A stretch of 64,000 nucleotides of DNA from Phytomonas francai (lineage: Eukaryota; Euglenozoa; Kinetoplastea; Trypanosomatida; Trypanosomatidae), in NCBI GenBank assembly GCA_001766655.1, contig MJCC01000004.1:1054429-1118428 (forward strand), given 5' to 3'. Each line of letters opens with the position of its first letter. Within the stretch, counting starts at the first letter, position 1. The notes under the pieces were generated by a model. The model was not told the origin of the DNA. It worked only from the letters and a program-made list of their open reading frames with translations, and searched no databases. Below are positions 18,173-26,940 of the stretch, piece by piece. The position numbers were made by a program, and so were the translations under genes.

Positions 18173-19933
18173 ATGTCTCTACATATTTTTCTTTTTTTAG
18201 CTACACTTTCCACATTACTTCTTATTGAAACATATGGGTATATTCCTACAACCTATTCAATCAATTGGGAAAATGTTTCCACATCTCCCTATGAACGTAA
18301 TTTAAACTCACCATATCTTGGCGAATGTGTGTGTGATCAAACGTGGGGATTATGTGACCTCAACTGTTGCTGTGATAAAGATTGCAGCGAGGCCATCAAA
18401 AAAAGCTTTCCATACTGCCTGCCAGAACAGTATGGGTATCCTAATATAGAATACTGCTATCATGCCAATGATGCGACTAGATTAAAAAGGGCAAACACAA
18501 AGAACGGAAACTATGTTAAACAGAATAAAGCGTCAGGTGCCACGTGTGTGGTACGTGCGAACCGTCCTGATGGCCTTTACAAATATTTCAAAGTTCCCTC
18601 CAGAGTTAGTGATCCTAATTTGGGTACTGGTACTGATTGGTTTTTAAACAATCAAAACTCAGTTTATAAGGTTGGTGAACCAATGTCTCTCTTAAAATTT
18701 GCAACAGTAAATGAATTGTCGGTATACAGAAAAATTGGTATGGTTCAGATTCCAATACAAGATGAAAATGGGACCTGCTCAGTGATAGGAAAAAATGTCG
18801 TCTTTCTTGATGCAGTTAATGGAGTTTCATGCATGATGAATGGCCACAAAATATGTGATAGATTTAGTGTCTCGAATTTTGCAAACCTTTTTGTCGCACC
18901 CTCAGGAACTGTTTCAGATCCTGAAGCATCCAGTGTAGGAATTGATGTTCGCATTTTTAATGATTCAGGAGTGGAAATTGGGTTTATAGACCCTCATAGT
19001 ACTTCATATGATGCATCTTTAAATTCACATGAGGATGAAAAGTTCTGCAACAACGCGGTGGTTAAGGCTGAAACTGTCTTTTTTTATGATGCAAACTTCT
19101 CGGATAAACTAGTTCGCGCCAGTTTAAACTTATCTGTGAAGTCCGTTCAACTGGAAAGTTTCGTTCCTATTACATTTGAATCAACTTTCGTTCCATCTAA
19201 CGGGAATGTCCCTGAAAAAATAATCTCTGCATCCCCTGGTTATACGGCAGGTCAACCAGTAAGAGCGGGCACGTACGTAATGAATGATAGCAAATCAGCC
19301 ATACTTGAAAGGAAAGGTGGTTTTGCCATTCCAAGTGGTGGGCAGTCTTGCATTCTTCAAAATTATCGAACGGTACTGTTTATGCATTCTGTGATAAACT
19401 CGGGGTGCACTATGATTATTTCAGAAAATACATTAAAGGAATTGTGTGGGACAGGCACTAAAAAAATGATACTTGATGTATTAAAAAGATCTAATGGTGA
19501 AGCAGATGTGCCTCTTATCAATTATATCGCACAAACATATGACGCCCTGGCTAATAACACTCCAAGCTGGATTCCGATAAAGGGCTTGGATGAGCTAGCC
19601 GATTTACCCGGGACGTACGATCCCATTACACGCCAGTGCAGCTCTATAATGGTTGGCATACAGTATGAACTTATTATTGCGCAAGCGGGTGTGGAATATA
19701 ATCCACAAGATGTTATTGTAGGTGCCTTTGCAAAACCAATTTATGGCACATGGACCATCCGTAACAGTACCAACTTCTCTGTTGATGCCACCTCCCTTCA
19801 AACGATGCGTTTTCGGGTTTTGTTCCATCGGTATAAATCTAAATCCCAGGCCAGTATCGGAAGAAGGGTAGTTGCTCCGTCTATTCTGCCAGAAATAGAT
19901 GATTCAATTTTCTATCCTTTTAGTAATCATTGA
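18173..19933 (+). CDS. tectonic family protein (ciliary transition zone)
   Basis: A 586-residue protein with a signal peptide (MSLHIFLFLATLSTLLLIET, residues 1-20). Residues 52-71 form the hallmark cysteine cluster of tectonics, with CVCD, CDLNCCCDKDC, followed by further paired cysteines (C82, C95). Tectonics are secreted or lumenal proteins of the transition zone at the base of cilia and take part in gating membrane proteins into the flagellum. No C-terminal membrane helix is visible, so it resembles soluble TCTN1 rather than TCTN2/3. Length fits the family. Several N-glycosylation sequons (for example NDSG, NLSV, NSTN) support passage through the secretory pathway. Confidence 0.87.
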   Translation: MSLHIFLFLATLSTLLLIETYGYIPTTYSINWENVSTSPYERNLNSPYLGECVCDQTWGLCDLNCCCDKDCSEAIKKSFPYCLPEQYGYPNIEYCYHANDATRLKRANTKNGNYVKQNKASGATCVVRANRPDGLYKYFKVPSRVSDPNLGTGTDWFLNNQNSVYKVGEPMSLLKFATVNELSVYRKIGMVQIPIQDENGTCSVIGKNVVFLDAVNGVSCMMNGHKICDRFSVSNFANLFVAPSGTVSDPEASSVGIDVRIFNDSGVEIGFIDPHSTSYDASLNSHEDEKFCNNAVVKAETVFFYDANFSDKLVRASLNLSVKSVQLESFVPITFESTFVPSNGNVPEKIISASPGYTAGQPVRAGTYVMNDSKSAILERKGGFAIPSGGQSCILQNYRTVLFMHSVINSGCTMIISENTLKELCGTGTKKMILDVLKRSNGEADVPLINYIAQTYDALANNTPSWIPIKGLDELADLPGTYDPITRQCSSIMVGIQYELIIAQAGVEYNPQDVIVGAFAKPIYGTWTIRNSTNFSVDATSLQTMRFRVLFHRYKSKSQASIGRRVVAPSILPEIDDSIFYPFSNH

Positions 19934-20261
19934 CACTTCTATTTTTGAACGACGCCTAAAACAAAAATAAAGTAAGTGATCACTTGTCTCCCCTTGGTAT
20001 ATTATTGCTATGCATAGAAGAACTATCTCGGAATCGAATATCAGGAAATTCCCACTTATAGATACCGTATTAAAATTTTAAAAATAAATGAATTGCCCTT
20101 TCTTGAGGCATTCAACACTAAACCAATATATATATATATATATATATATAATATTCCGAATTCCCAAAGTTTTTGCGCTCTCTTCTTTCTTTCCTTTTCA
20201 GAGTGAGAGATGATTTTCCGCTGTAAATAAAGAATTTTTTTTTGTATAGAATTTCTCTTGC
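19934..20261. other. intergenic with (TA)n run
   Basis: Contains a TA repeat at about 20126-20152 and a pyrimidine-rich tract (CTCTCTTCTTTCTTTCCTTTTCAG, about 20178-20201) ending in AG, a good trans-splice acceptor for the next gene. Confidence 0.65.
20178..20201 (+). promoter_or_regulatory. trans-splice acceptor tract
   Basis: Near-pure pyrimidine run ending in TTTTCAG about 60 bases before the ATG at 20262; it fits a spliced-leader acceptor. Confidence 0.6.
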
Positions 20262-20864
20262 ATGCTTGGACGTAGTCGGTGTGCTTACCGTGGAATCTTC
20301 CACAATGCGCCTGCTGTTTACCCCTTCACGAAACCCTTCCACGATACACCGTACGATCAAGATCGCGGGCGATTTGATAAAACGAAAAATATTTTAAAAG
20401 AAAATTCATGGCCAGCTTGGATGGACGAAGGTGCCGATGGTACTGGCTATGGGATTGGTCTTCACCGCGCTCATCCCTTGTCAAAGCTACGAGGAAATCT
20501 AAGGCGGAATCCGAGCGAAGTTCCGCGTGTTTTAGCCATGATGATTCAGGGAGTGTGGCATAAGAGTGGAACGAAATTGTATTTTAGGGGCGGTAAGCCA
20601 CCAAATCCAAGTAAACATCCATACCTAACCGGTGAGCCATGCCCAGTGTATGGCTGGAAAGTAACCGATCCTCTGGTGATTCGAGAATTCAATTTCGCGC
20701 CTTTCGAGCGGGACAAAATACGCTACAAGCCATATGTAGCCTTGCAAGAACGTAAGGTCTTAGGAAGCGATGAGGCGGGTTCGAACACAGATTCTTTGAA
20801 GCCCATAACGCAGGATGATAGTAGCTCCAAACCCCTTGTGAAACGTCTATTTTTTTGGCAATGA
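20262..20864 (+). CDS. probable mitochondrial protein, function unknown
   Basis: A 200-residue protein starting MLGRSRCAYRGIFHNAPAVY, basic and free of acidic residues for 20 positions, as in mitochondrial presequences. The middle is rich in Pro, Gly, Arg and aromatic residues (LRGNLRRNPSEVPRVLAMM, KPPNPSKHPYLTGEPC), a style common among kinetoplastid mitoribosomal proteins. The last 40 residues are Ser/Asp-rich. No catalytic motif or membrane helix. I cannot name the family; a mitoribosome subunit is a guess. Confidence 0.7.
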   Translation: MLGRSRCAYRGIFHNAPAVYPFTKPFHDTPYDQDRGRFDKTKNILKENSWPAWMDEGADGTGYGIGLHRAHPLSKLRGNLRRNPSEVPRVLAMMIQGVWHKSGTKLYFRGGKPPNPSKHPYLTGEPCPVYGWKVTDPLVIREFNFAPFERDKIRYKPYVALQERKVLGSDEAGSNTDSLKPITQDDSSSKPLVKRLFFWQ

Positions 20865-20976
20865 CATGAAAGGAATGATGTTAGGTGCAAAACGCTTGCT
20901 ATTTATTTTACTCCTGCGTCCTATAACGACGCCTCTTGATAGATGCTGGATTTCGTCACTGCTTTGTGCGATCGCG

Positions 20977-21028
20977 TATTCCTCCTTTCCCCCCCTCCCC
21001 CCCCCTTTACGTGTATGCCGCCTTTAAG
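20977..21028 (+). promoter_or_regulatory. trans-splice acceptor tract of the WD40 gene
   Basis: A pyrimidine run (CCTCC, TTT and two C blocks, about 20977-21008) is followed by the first AG in CTTTAAG near 21027. This places the mature 5' end downstream of the ATGs at 20943 and 21015 and makes 21054 the first usable ATG. Confidence 0.6.
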
Positions 21029-21053
21029 GATTTCTTATCCAAGCTCAAAGGGA

Positions 21054-22223
21054 ATGCAGGATCTTCTAAATGCCATCACTGACTATGGCATCCCCCTCCA
21101 TTCCTCGAAGCAGGTCAAGCCGAGCCCCCACCAGGCCGCGCGGCAGCTCGTCGGGAGCCTGGTGCTGCAGGCGCGCCTGAACCTCCTCTGCGCGTCCGCC
21201 GTCGCGGGCTTCATGTGCTCGCGCGGCGTGCTGGCGGTGGTGTCGAAGGACACCGTCCAGTGCGTCGGCTGCGACGGCGGCGAGATCCGGCCGGGCGCGG
21301 TGCGCGCGAACCTGTCCCGCTGCGACCTCGCCGCGCTCGTCGCGACGCCGTCCGGCGCCGTGGTCGCGAGCGAAAACGGGGTCTGCCGCCTCTCCGCGCC
21401 GTCGCTGGAGGGGGCGGGGCGGAGCGCGGACTTCGCGCGGCGCGACCCCCAGCACCGCGTCCTCTGCGTCGCCGCGACCCCGGACGGCGGCCTCGTCGCG
21501 ACGGGCGGCGGCGACGCGGCCGTGACGGTCTGGTCGCGGGCCCTGCGCCCCATCCACGTCCTGCGCGGCCACGCGGACTGGGTGCGGGTCGTCCAGTTCG
21601 CGCGCGGGGCCGACCCCCCGCTGCAGCTCTTCAGCACCGGCGACGATGGTGTCATCTTCCGCTGGGACCCTGTCGCGGGGGCGGCCCTCGCCCGCCTGAA
21701 CTACACCCACGGGCCCAGCATCCAGGTCTTCGAGGTCAACTTTCACACCGCCATGATCGCGATCGCCTGCAACGCGCCCTTCCTCGTGCTCTACCGCGGC
21801 CCCACCGGCCGCCGCGACGACAACGTCCTGGTGCTCCGCGAGCTCGGCATCATCTCGGGCGCCCACGAGACCACCCCGACCGCCGCCAAGTTCACCGAGG
21901 ACTCCCAGTGGATCGTCAGCGTCGGCGAGGACGAGGTGCTCGCGATCTCGTCCGTGGCGGAGCCGCGGCAGATATTCATCTGCCGCGAGCTCGTGTCGAA
22001 ACGCTACTGCTCGACCTTTTTGGGAACGTTTAACTGCATCGCTATCCTCGCCGCGCCTCCGGAGTCGTCCGTGTTTGTGGTGATGGTCTGCGTGAGTAAT
22101 GGTACGGTGGTGCAATGGGTGGTGGATCCGCGCCGAAGCCGCACAACTTATATTAAAAAACTGCAGCTGCATTTAGGTGTTTTGATTTCAATGGATTTTA
22201 TCCACGACAGAATAGAGGTCTAA
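21054..22223 (+). CDS. WD40-repeat protein
   Basis: Using the ATG at 21054 gives 389 residues (the frame is open further upstream to 20943, but that part is the pyrimidine splice tract). WD-type blades are visible: RVLCVAATPDGGLVATGGGD then VTVWSRALRPIHVLRGHADW, and QLFSTGDDGVIFRWDPV, plus later SQWIVSVGEDEVLAISS. WD40 proteins are scaffolds; there is no feature fixing which complex it serves. GC is extreme from about 21110 to 21990 and falls sharply in the last 200 bases, while the frame stays open, so the GC block lies within one gene. Confidence 0.8.
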   Translation: MQDLLNAITDYGIPLHSSKQVKPSPHQAARQLVGSLVLQARLNLLCASAVAGFMCSRGVLAVVSKDTVQCVGCDGGEIRPGAVRANLSRCDLAALVATPSGAVVASENGVCRLSAPSLEGAGRSADFARRDPQHRVLCVAATPDGGLVATGGGDAAVTVWSRALRPIHVLRGHADWVRVVQFARGADPPLQLFSTGDDGVIFRWDPVAGAALARLNYTHGPSIQVFEVNFHTAMIAIACNAPFLVLYRGPTGRRDDNVLVLRELGIISGAHETTPTAAKFTEDSQWIVSVGEDEVLAISSVAEPRQIFICRELVSKRYCSTFLGTFNCIAILAAPPESSVFVVMVCVSNGTVVQWVVDPRRSRTTYIKKLQLHLGVLISMDFIHDRIEV

Positions 22224-22460
22224 TCCTCCACCACCACCACCCGTGGAGATGAATACGCGCTTTGTTGTTGTTGCTTAAGGAAGGCTTGCTCTTACGATTT
22301 GATGTCGCTGTTGCTATCTATCCAAGCGTTTCTAAGGGATTTTTTAGGTTCACTGTTCTCCAATAAGTTTGTATGGATGTGAAGCTAACTCATCTTTCCC
22401 TATCCTTGCTCGTATTTCTTCCCCATTTTACTTTGGCACCAATCTTTTTAGTTAGTCCCA

Positions 22461-22829
22461 ATGGCGCTAATAGTGACGAGTGAAATCGAGCAGGAGGCAA
22501 AGCGTATTTTAGCAGCTGAGAGTGCCTATGAAGTTCTCGAAATCAATCCTAGATATTTCGACAAGGAGCTCGTGCTGAAAAACTATGGCGTCAAGGTTGA
22601 AATGTTTAAGCGACTCTTTCGAAATAAGTTAGCGATGCAAGCCAAAGCAAGATTGGACGATGCCAAAATGCGATTACTGGATGAACGCTTTCGTGTCAAA
22701 GAGGATGAAGTGCATACTAACGCTCAGCGCGAAAAGAAAAAGACTGAGGAAAAAATATACGCCTTAGAAGCAAGAACAATGCTGCTGGAAGCGCAAGCAG
22801 CTAGTATTTTACAAGCACAAAATACGTGA
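22461..22829 (+). CDS. small J-like (degenerate J-domain) protein
   Basis: A 122-residue protein. Residues 10-70 (AAESAYEVLEINPRYFDKEL then KARLDDAKMRLLDERFRVK) follow the DnaJ pattern of YxVLxV, a basic helix and a final DAYxxLxDxxxR-like helix, but the essential HPD tripeptide is missing, so it should not stimulate Hsp70. The C-terminal 50 residues are a charged coiled-coil (EKKKTEEKIYALEARTMLLE). Similar J-like proteins in kinetoplastids and in spliceosome-associated DNAJC8 have coiled tails. Start ATG at 22461 follows a T-rich tract and TTAG. Confidence 0.6.
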   Translation: MALIVTSEIEQEAKRILAAESAYEVLEINPRYFDKELVLKNYGVKVEMFKRLFRNKLAMQAKARLDDAKMRLLDERFRVKEDEVHTNAQREKKKTEEKIYALEARTMLLEAQAASILQAQNT

Positions 22830-22883
22830 CCATGGGACATGTATTACTGTATTTATTACCTATGGATTATTTATCCGTTTTCG

Positions 22884-22884
<1 letters not shown>

Positions 22885-22919
<35 letters not shown>
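22885..22919. repeat. (TA)n microsatellite
   Basis: Pure TA run of about 35 bases in the 3' region of the J-like gene. Confidence 0.95.
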
Positions 22920-22921
<2 letters not shown>

Positions 22922-23063
22922 GTGTGCGTGTTGTGTCTAGTTTATTAGGTCGATCTCAACTTTAATATCCTTTTTTTTCCTGATAGAATTTGATTTCCCA
23001 AAATATTATCGCTAGTGCTTACTTAAAAATTTTACATCTATTATACCTACAAATTTTTAAAAA

Positions 23064-23375
23064 ATGCAGCAAAGTTTGATTCCCGGCCACAACAACAACC
23101 GCCATCTCTCCACCGAGGAGATCGAGAACAACATTGGTGGGCTTCCAGTAACCGAAAATCGAATTCAGGAAATCTTCGATGCCTTGGATGTGGATCATAC
23201 AGGCACTGCGCCGATTGATGTAGTGAAGGATTTCTACTGCAGCCTGGAGCATTATGGCTTAGATGTGAGCGAGAAGGAAATCGATGCATTTGTGCGCAAG
23301 TTTGCAAACACACATAAGGACGCCCTCATATTCGATGAGTTTGCATGCCTTCTTCTCACTGTGGCTCAATGGTAA
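23064..23375 (+). CDS. EF-hand-like protein, tandem copy 1
   Basis: A 103-residue protein with one recognisable EF-hand-like unit: helix IQEIFDALD, then loop DVDHTGTAPIDV, then helix VKDFYCSLE. A second helix-loop-helix near residues 72-98 (KEIDAFVRKFANTHKDALIF then DEFACLLL) is degenerate. The overall shape recalls half of a calmodulin-like protein or a calcium-independent flagellar EF-hand protein. It differs from copy 2 at 7 of 103 residues. No targeting signal. Confidence 0.78.
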   Translation: MQQSLIPGHNNNRHLSTEEIENNIGGLPVTENRIQEIFDALDVDHTGTAPIDVVKDFYCSLEHYGLDVSEKEIDAFVRKFANTHKDALIFDEFACLLLTVAQW

Positions 23376-23821
23376 TTTCTTGTTTTTTAGTATGTATCTT
23401 TTAAATAACTTTAACTTTTTACCTTGTTGGGGATATAGTCATTCTATGTATGTAATATAGGTTTGCGGGTCTGTTATGGGTAAAGAGGCAGTCTTCGTTT
23501 CGTTAGTGTATATATATAATATAAATATATTTATGTTTTCTTTTTTCTTTTCATTTCAGTTAAACTATATAGCCCTTAAGCGGAGGATGTTAGCACAGAT
23601 AATTGGAATCCATTGTTTGACAGAAAGAAATATCAGAAGGGATAGAAATACCTATTGCACTTTTTGGAGGGTTGTTGCTTTCACCTGAATGGGGAAGAGT
23701 AATTTTCGAAATTTTCCTACGCTATACACACCTTTTTCTTTTCAGATTGAAATCTCCCTTAGATCCAAGCGAAAAAAAAATCAAAGCATTCATAATTTTG
23801 ATTGTATTTAATTGAAATAAA
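23376..23821. other. spacer between the EF-hand copies
   Basis: AT-rich. Contains a pyrimidine tract ending TTTTCAG near 23745 that can serve copy 2. A 70-residue frame at 23476 is composed mainly of low-complexity residues and is not supported. Confidence 0.55.
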
Positions 23822-24133
23822 ATGCAGCAGAGTTTGATTCCCGGTCACAACAACAACCGTCATCTCTCCAACGGGGAGATCGAGAACAACATTGGTGGGC
23901 TTCCAGTAACCGAAAATCGAATTCAGGAAATCTTCGATGCCTTGGATGTGAATCATACAGGCACTGCGTCGATTGATGTAGTGAAGGATTTCTATCGCAG
24001 TCTGGAGCATTATGGCTTAGATGTAAGCGAGAAGGAAATCGATGCATTTGTGCGCAAGTTTGCAAACACACATAAGGACGCCCTCATATTCGATGAGTTT
24101 GCATGCCTTCTTCTCACTCTAACTCAATGGTAA
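23822..24133 (+). CDS. EF-hand-like protein, tandem copy 2
   Basis: Same length and layout as copy 1. Differences are: HLSTEE to HLSNGE, DVDH to DVNH (loop), TAPID to TASID, FYCSL to FYRSL and TVAQW to TLTQW. The loop change Asp to Asn at position 3 may alter calcium affinity. Nucleotide identity is high across the coding region and drops sharply outside, so the duplication is recent or homogenised. The copies are about 450 bp apart on the same strand. Confidence 0.78.
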   Translation: MQQSLIPGHNNNRHLSNGEIENNIGGLPVTENRIQEIFDALDVNHTGTASIDVVKDFYRSLEHYGLDVSEKEIDAFVRKFANTHKDALIFDEFACLLLTLTQW

Positions 24134-24473
24134 TTTTTATGTATAAGTAATATCATATGTATATCGTGACTATGTTTACTATTTCGCATGATGAAAGAAA
24201 CATTAAGAATCAGGAAGGTGACAAAAACAAAAAAAAACTTGCCCTCATGTGTATTAACCCTCCAAAAAAAGAAAAATTCTCATTCATCTTTCTCCATCTA
24301 TTAGCACTTTAACTTTTTCCGGAGTTTGTGCGTCTAGAACTGTTCGCGCTTAATTGTTGGTTGTATAATACATTAGTTCATTTTATACTACCTTTAAACA
24401 ATAATCCAGTTCTTACTACACCGAATATCGATGCAAAATGTGTGCAATTAAATAACCACATTATTTTCTGCTA
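24134..24473. other. intergenic, no gene seen
   Basis: AT-rich 3' region of EF-hand copy 2, without a coding frame. Confidence 0.55.
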
Positions 24474-25125
24474 ATGGCTTCCAACAAGCTCAGACGTCAA
24501 TTCGAGTCTCAGAAAAAAACACAACTATAAGACATCTCTTTAATTTTTTTAAGAGAGGAAAACAATCGCGAGAGCCCTTGTCAAAGAAACCCGCATGGAA
24601 TTGGAACACTTCACCAAGTTATGCACAGCTGTAACGGCGGAAGCTATCACAATGCATGAAATTCCTTCAAACGGACCGAAATAAAACCCAGAGGTGTTAA
24701 TCTAATCCACAGATGTCGTCGGCTGTTGATGGGTTGGACTGCCGTTACACCAGTCCCATCATTTTAGGAACAGTTCTTTTTTAAGAAGGCTAAAGGTCCA
24801 CACAGATGCGGCTTTGACGTGGACTACTTGAATCTTAAAAATGACTCCACGACAGATGCAATGGTTCGCTAAAAAGGCGAAAAACAAATACATCATACTT
24901 GGGGCATTTTTTCAGGATGAAAACCCTTCTATTGTCTTCTGTGACGGCATTTCTAAAAGAGAAAGGCGAATAAACGATCATACGCTTCGAGGGGAGGGGG
25001 AGGGGTGTTTAGTGCCTGGACTCAGTTGACACAGGCAGTGCTGTGTTGGCCTCCCATTGAAGAGACCCCTTGTACAGATACTGATGCGTAGTGATTTTCA
25101 TATCTACCGCTGCTACCTACAAACT
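24474..25125 (+). pseudogene. decayed gene of unknown family
   Basis: Protein-like pieces follow one another on the plus strand in changing frames. They are an ATG at 24474 starting MASNKLRRQFESQKK, broken by TAA; then RALVKETRMELEHFTKLCTA (24571 onward, stop at 24682); then MSSAVDGLDCRYTSPIILGT (about 24715); then HRCGFDVDYLNLKNDSTTDA (about 24798); then KKAKNKYIILGAFFQDENPS (from 24841, which starts at an ATG of its own); and GVFSAWTQLTQAVLCWPPIE (about 25006). Third-position GC and composition are coding-like throughout, unlike true AT-rich spacers here. Several frameshifts and stops are needed, so I call it a relic. I do not recognise the ancestor. Confidence 0.5.
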
Positions 25126-25309
25126 GTGACCCAAACTGAAAGCTGTGAGTGTCAGCCTTTTAACTATACCCCTGTGATGGATAACATGAAATAGTTTCGC
25201 CTACCCACCCCCTTCTCGTTCTCTCTTACACAAATGGGATCTTGCTTTTCACAGACTTTCAAGGTAGGAATTCATAATCTTATTAGCCTCACGATAAGCG
25301 ATCAGGTCC

Positions 25310-26713
25310 ATGCTATTAAACTACTCTGCCTGCCTGCTCCGGCTAAGCGACTTGGAGCGGGAAAAGCTACAGCTCGTGGTGGCTGCGTTGAGAGTAAGCG
25401 AGTATACAGACGACGTTGATGACTTCCGAAGGCCCCATGATACGAGGAAACGGATGGTGCGCGCGATAGTAGAGTTGTTTGACATCATCGCGGGATTGGC
25501 TGTCGCCTCCGACGTCATTCCAAAATCCACAAAGAACGCCTTACTAAAGGGAGAGACCAAGTTGTCGGTTCTGGTGCCTTTGCTGAAGGAGCTCTTTGAG
25601 ATTCTGCGCCGTCATAAGCGACTGAACCCCTTTAGCCATAGAGAGGAGTACGGGAAGCTGGTGATGCTTTTGCAGGACGTGCAAAATCGACTCGTGTCCT
25701 TCGGTCTTGGCATTGAGAGCAGCTTAGTGATTCCCTGCCGAACGGTTGGGAGTGCCTTGCAGGAAATTGGCGCTGAGGAGCTTCTGCAAGACAAGGAGCT
25801 GATGACGGTAGGGTATCTTCGTAAGCAGGGGAAGGAAAAGGAAGAGGGGATGAAGGCGGTGATTGACAAGTACGGCGGCGAGGACCCCAAAAAGCGGGAG
25901 GTGGTGGAGCGTTGCCTACGCTCTATGGACGACGTTCGCCAGTTTCTGCAATCGAATTGCAAGCCACTCTCGTACCTCTCCGAGTGTGTGAAGGATGAAT
26001 TTGAGAGCGCCGACAGTTCCGGTGTTCGCGATCTATCGATCACGGCAGGGCGAGGTGGCGCTCACTTTTCTCACAACCACATGACGCAATGCCAGTACGT
26101 AAGGGAGTCCCTGTACTTGTGGGAGACGGTGCAGTGGCGCATCTTCGAGCTGTGGGAGGCGGCCGAGTCGGATATGCTGGTGGATGGCGGCGGTCGCTAT
26201 GACTTTGTGAACACCGGGCAGGGGTACCACCGCAGGTGCCCTGCGCCGAATAGCTATTCGGCGATGTCTGCGTGCGTCCGACACGCGGATCACCGGATGG
26301 GTGGCTGGGTGGGGATCAAGGTGATCCACTTAGGGGATCGTGATGTACCTAATCCGCTAGTATTTATTGACAAGTACACTGTCATCCCGCGTATCGTACA
26401 GCCAATTGTCCACGTACTACACGAGCTGCAGCGTGTGTTCGGTGTCGAGGACTGCGAGGACGAGGAGAAGGTTGGCGAGAGCATCACGTACCCCGGCCTC
26501 AAGGAGTTTCTGGAATCCAAGTATGGCAGCTATAAGAAGCTCAAGTTGATGATTCTGTCAGACTTCTTCAAGCATGCCTTTGACGGTTCGGGCGACGACG
26601 GTGGGAGCTGCATCGATGGTCGTCTGACGTCCGCGTGGAATTGGTGCCATGAACTGCATAATAAGCCCTACTACGACGCTTTCGTACTGACTGGCTTCAA
26701 TGGATTTGACTGA
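25310..26713 (+). CDS. DUF2009 / UPF0652 family protein
   Basis: The 467-residue protein follows the UPF0652 (DUF2009) family nearly end to end: VVAALRVSEYTDDVD at the start, EILRRHKRLNPFSHREEYGK, KLVMLLQDVQNR, then the conserved GARLSH-like RGGAHFSHNHMTQCQYV, TGQGYHRRCPAP, GGWVGIKVIHLGDRDVPNPL and VFIDKYTVIPRIVQPI. Members occur in plants, fungi and several protists; the biochemical role is not known to me. The start ATG at 25310 gives a good match to family N-termini; a GC-matched alternative frame just upstream (MGSCFSQTF at 25234) is out of phase. GC is moderate. Confidence 0.82.
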   Translation: MLLNYSACLLRLSDLEREKLQLVVAALRVSEYTDDVDDFRRPHDTRKRMVRAIVELFDIIAGLAVASDVIPKSTKNALLKGETKLSVLVPLLKELFEILRRHKRLNPFSHREEYGKLVMLLQDVQNRLVSFGLGIESSLVIPCRTVGSALQEIGAEELLQDKELMTVGYLRKQGKEKEEGMKAVIDKYGGEDPKKREVVERCLRSMDDVRQFLQSNCKPLSYLSECVKDEFESADSSGVRDLSITAGRGGAHFSHNHMTQCQYVRESLYLWETVQWRIFELWEAAESDMLVDGGGRYDFVNTGQGYHRRCPAPNSYSAMSACVRHADHRMGGWVGIKVIHLGDRDVPNPLVFIDKYTVIPRIVQPIVHVLHELQRVFGVEDCEDEEKVGESITYPGLKEFLESKYGSYKKLKLMILSDFFKHAFDGSGDDGGSCIDGRLTSAWNWCHELHNKPYYDAFVLTGFNGFD

Positions 26714-26940
26714 AAACTAGAGGTTGCGGGGAAGATCGCAGGCGGGAGCTTAATAGTCGAGCATTGACAACCCACTAAGGATCTGGAAGAGGAACTGGGT
26801 TGCTGTTTAAAAATTACACAGTAAGACTATTATTTCGTGTATCCGCACACTGAAGACTAAATTCCCTTTCTGTATTCTATTTTCCCAATTTTTGATGTTT
26901 CCAACTATCACTTGTTCGGTTTATTCTTTGAAAAAAAAAA

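Noticed and set aside
20775..20790. GGGTTCGAAC resembling a tRNA B-box
   Set aside because: Lies inside the coding frame of the gene at 20262 and no acceptor stem can be built.
24630..24760. Nine-base inverted repeat TGTAACGGC / GCCGTTACA plus a bulged GATGG/GACTG stem, considered as a snoRNA
   Set aside because: No clear C/D or H/ACA boxes, and the interval falls within the decayed gene.
25234..25419. MGSCFSQTF start, myristoylation-like, ahead of the DUF2009 gene
   Set aside because: Out of phase with the DUF2009 frame and runs into nonsense.
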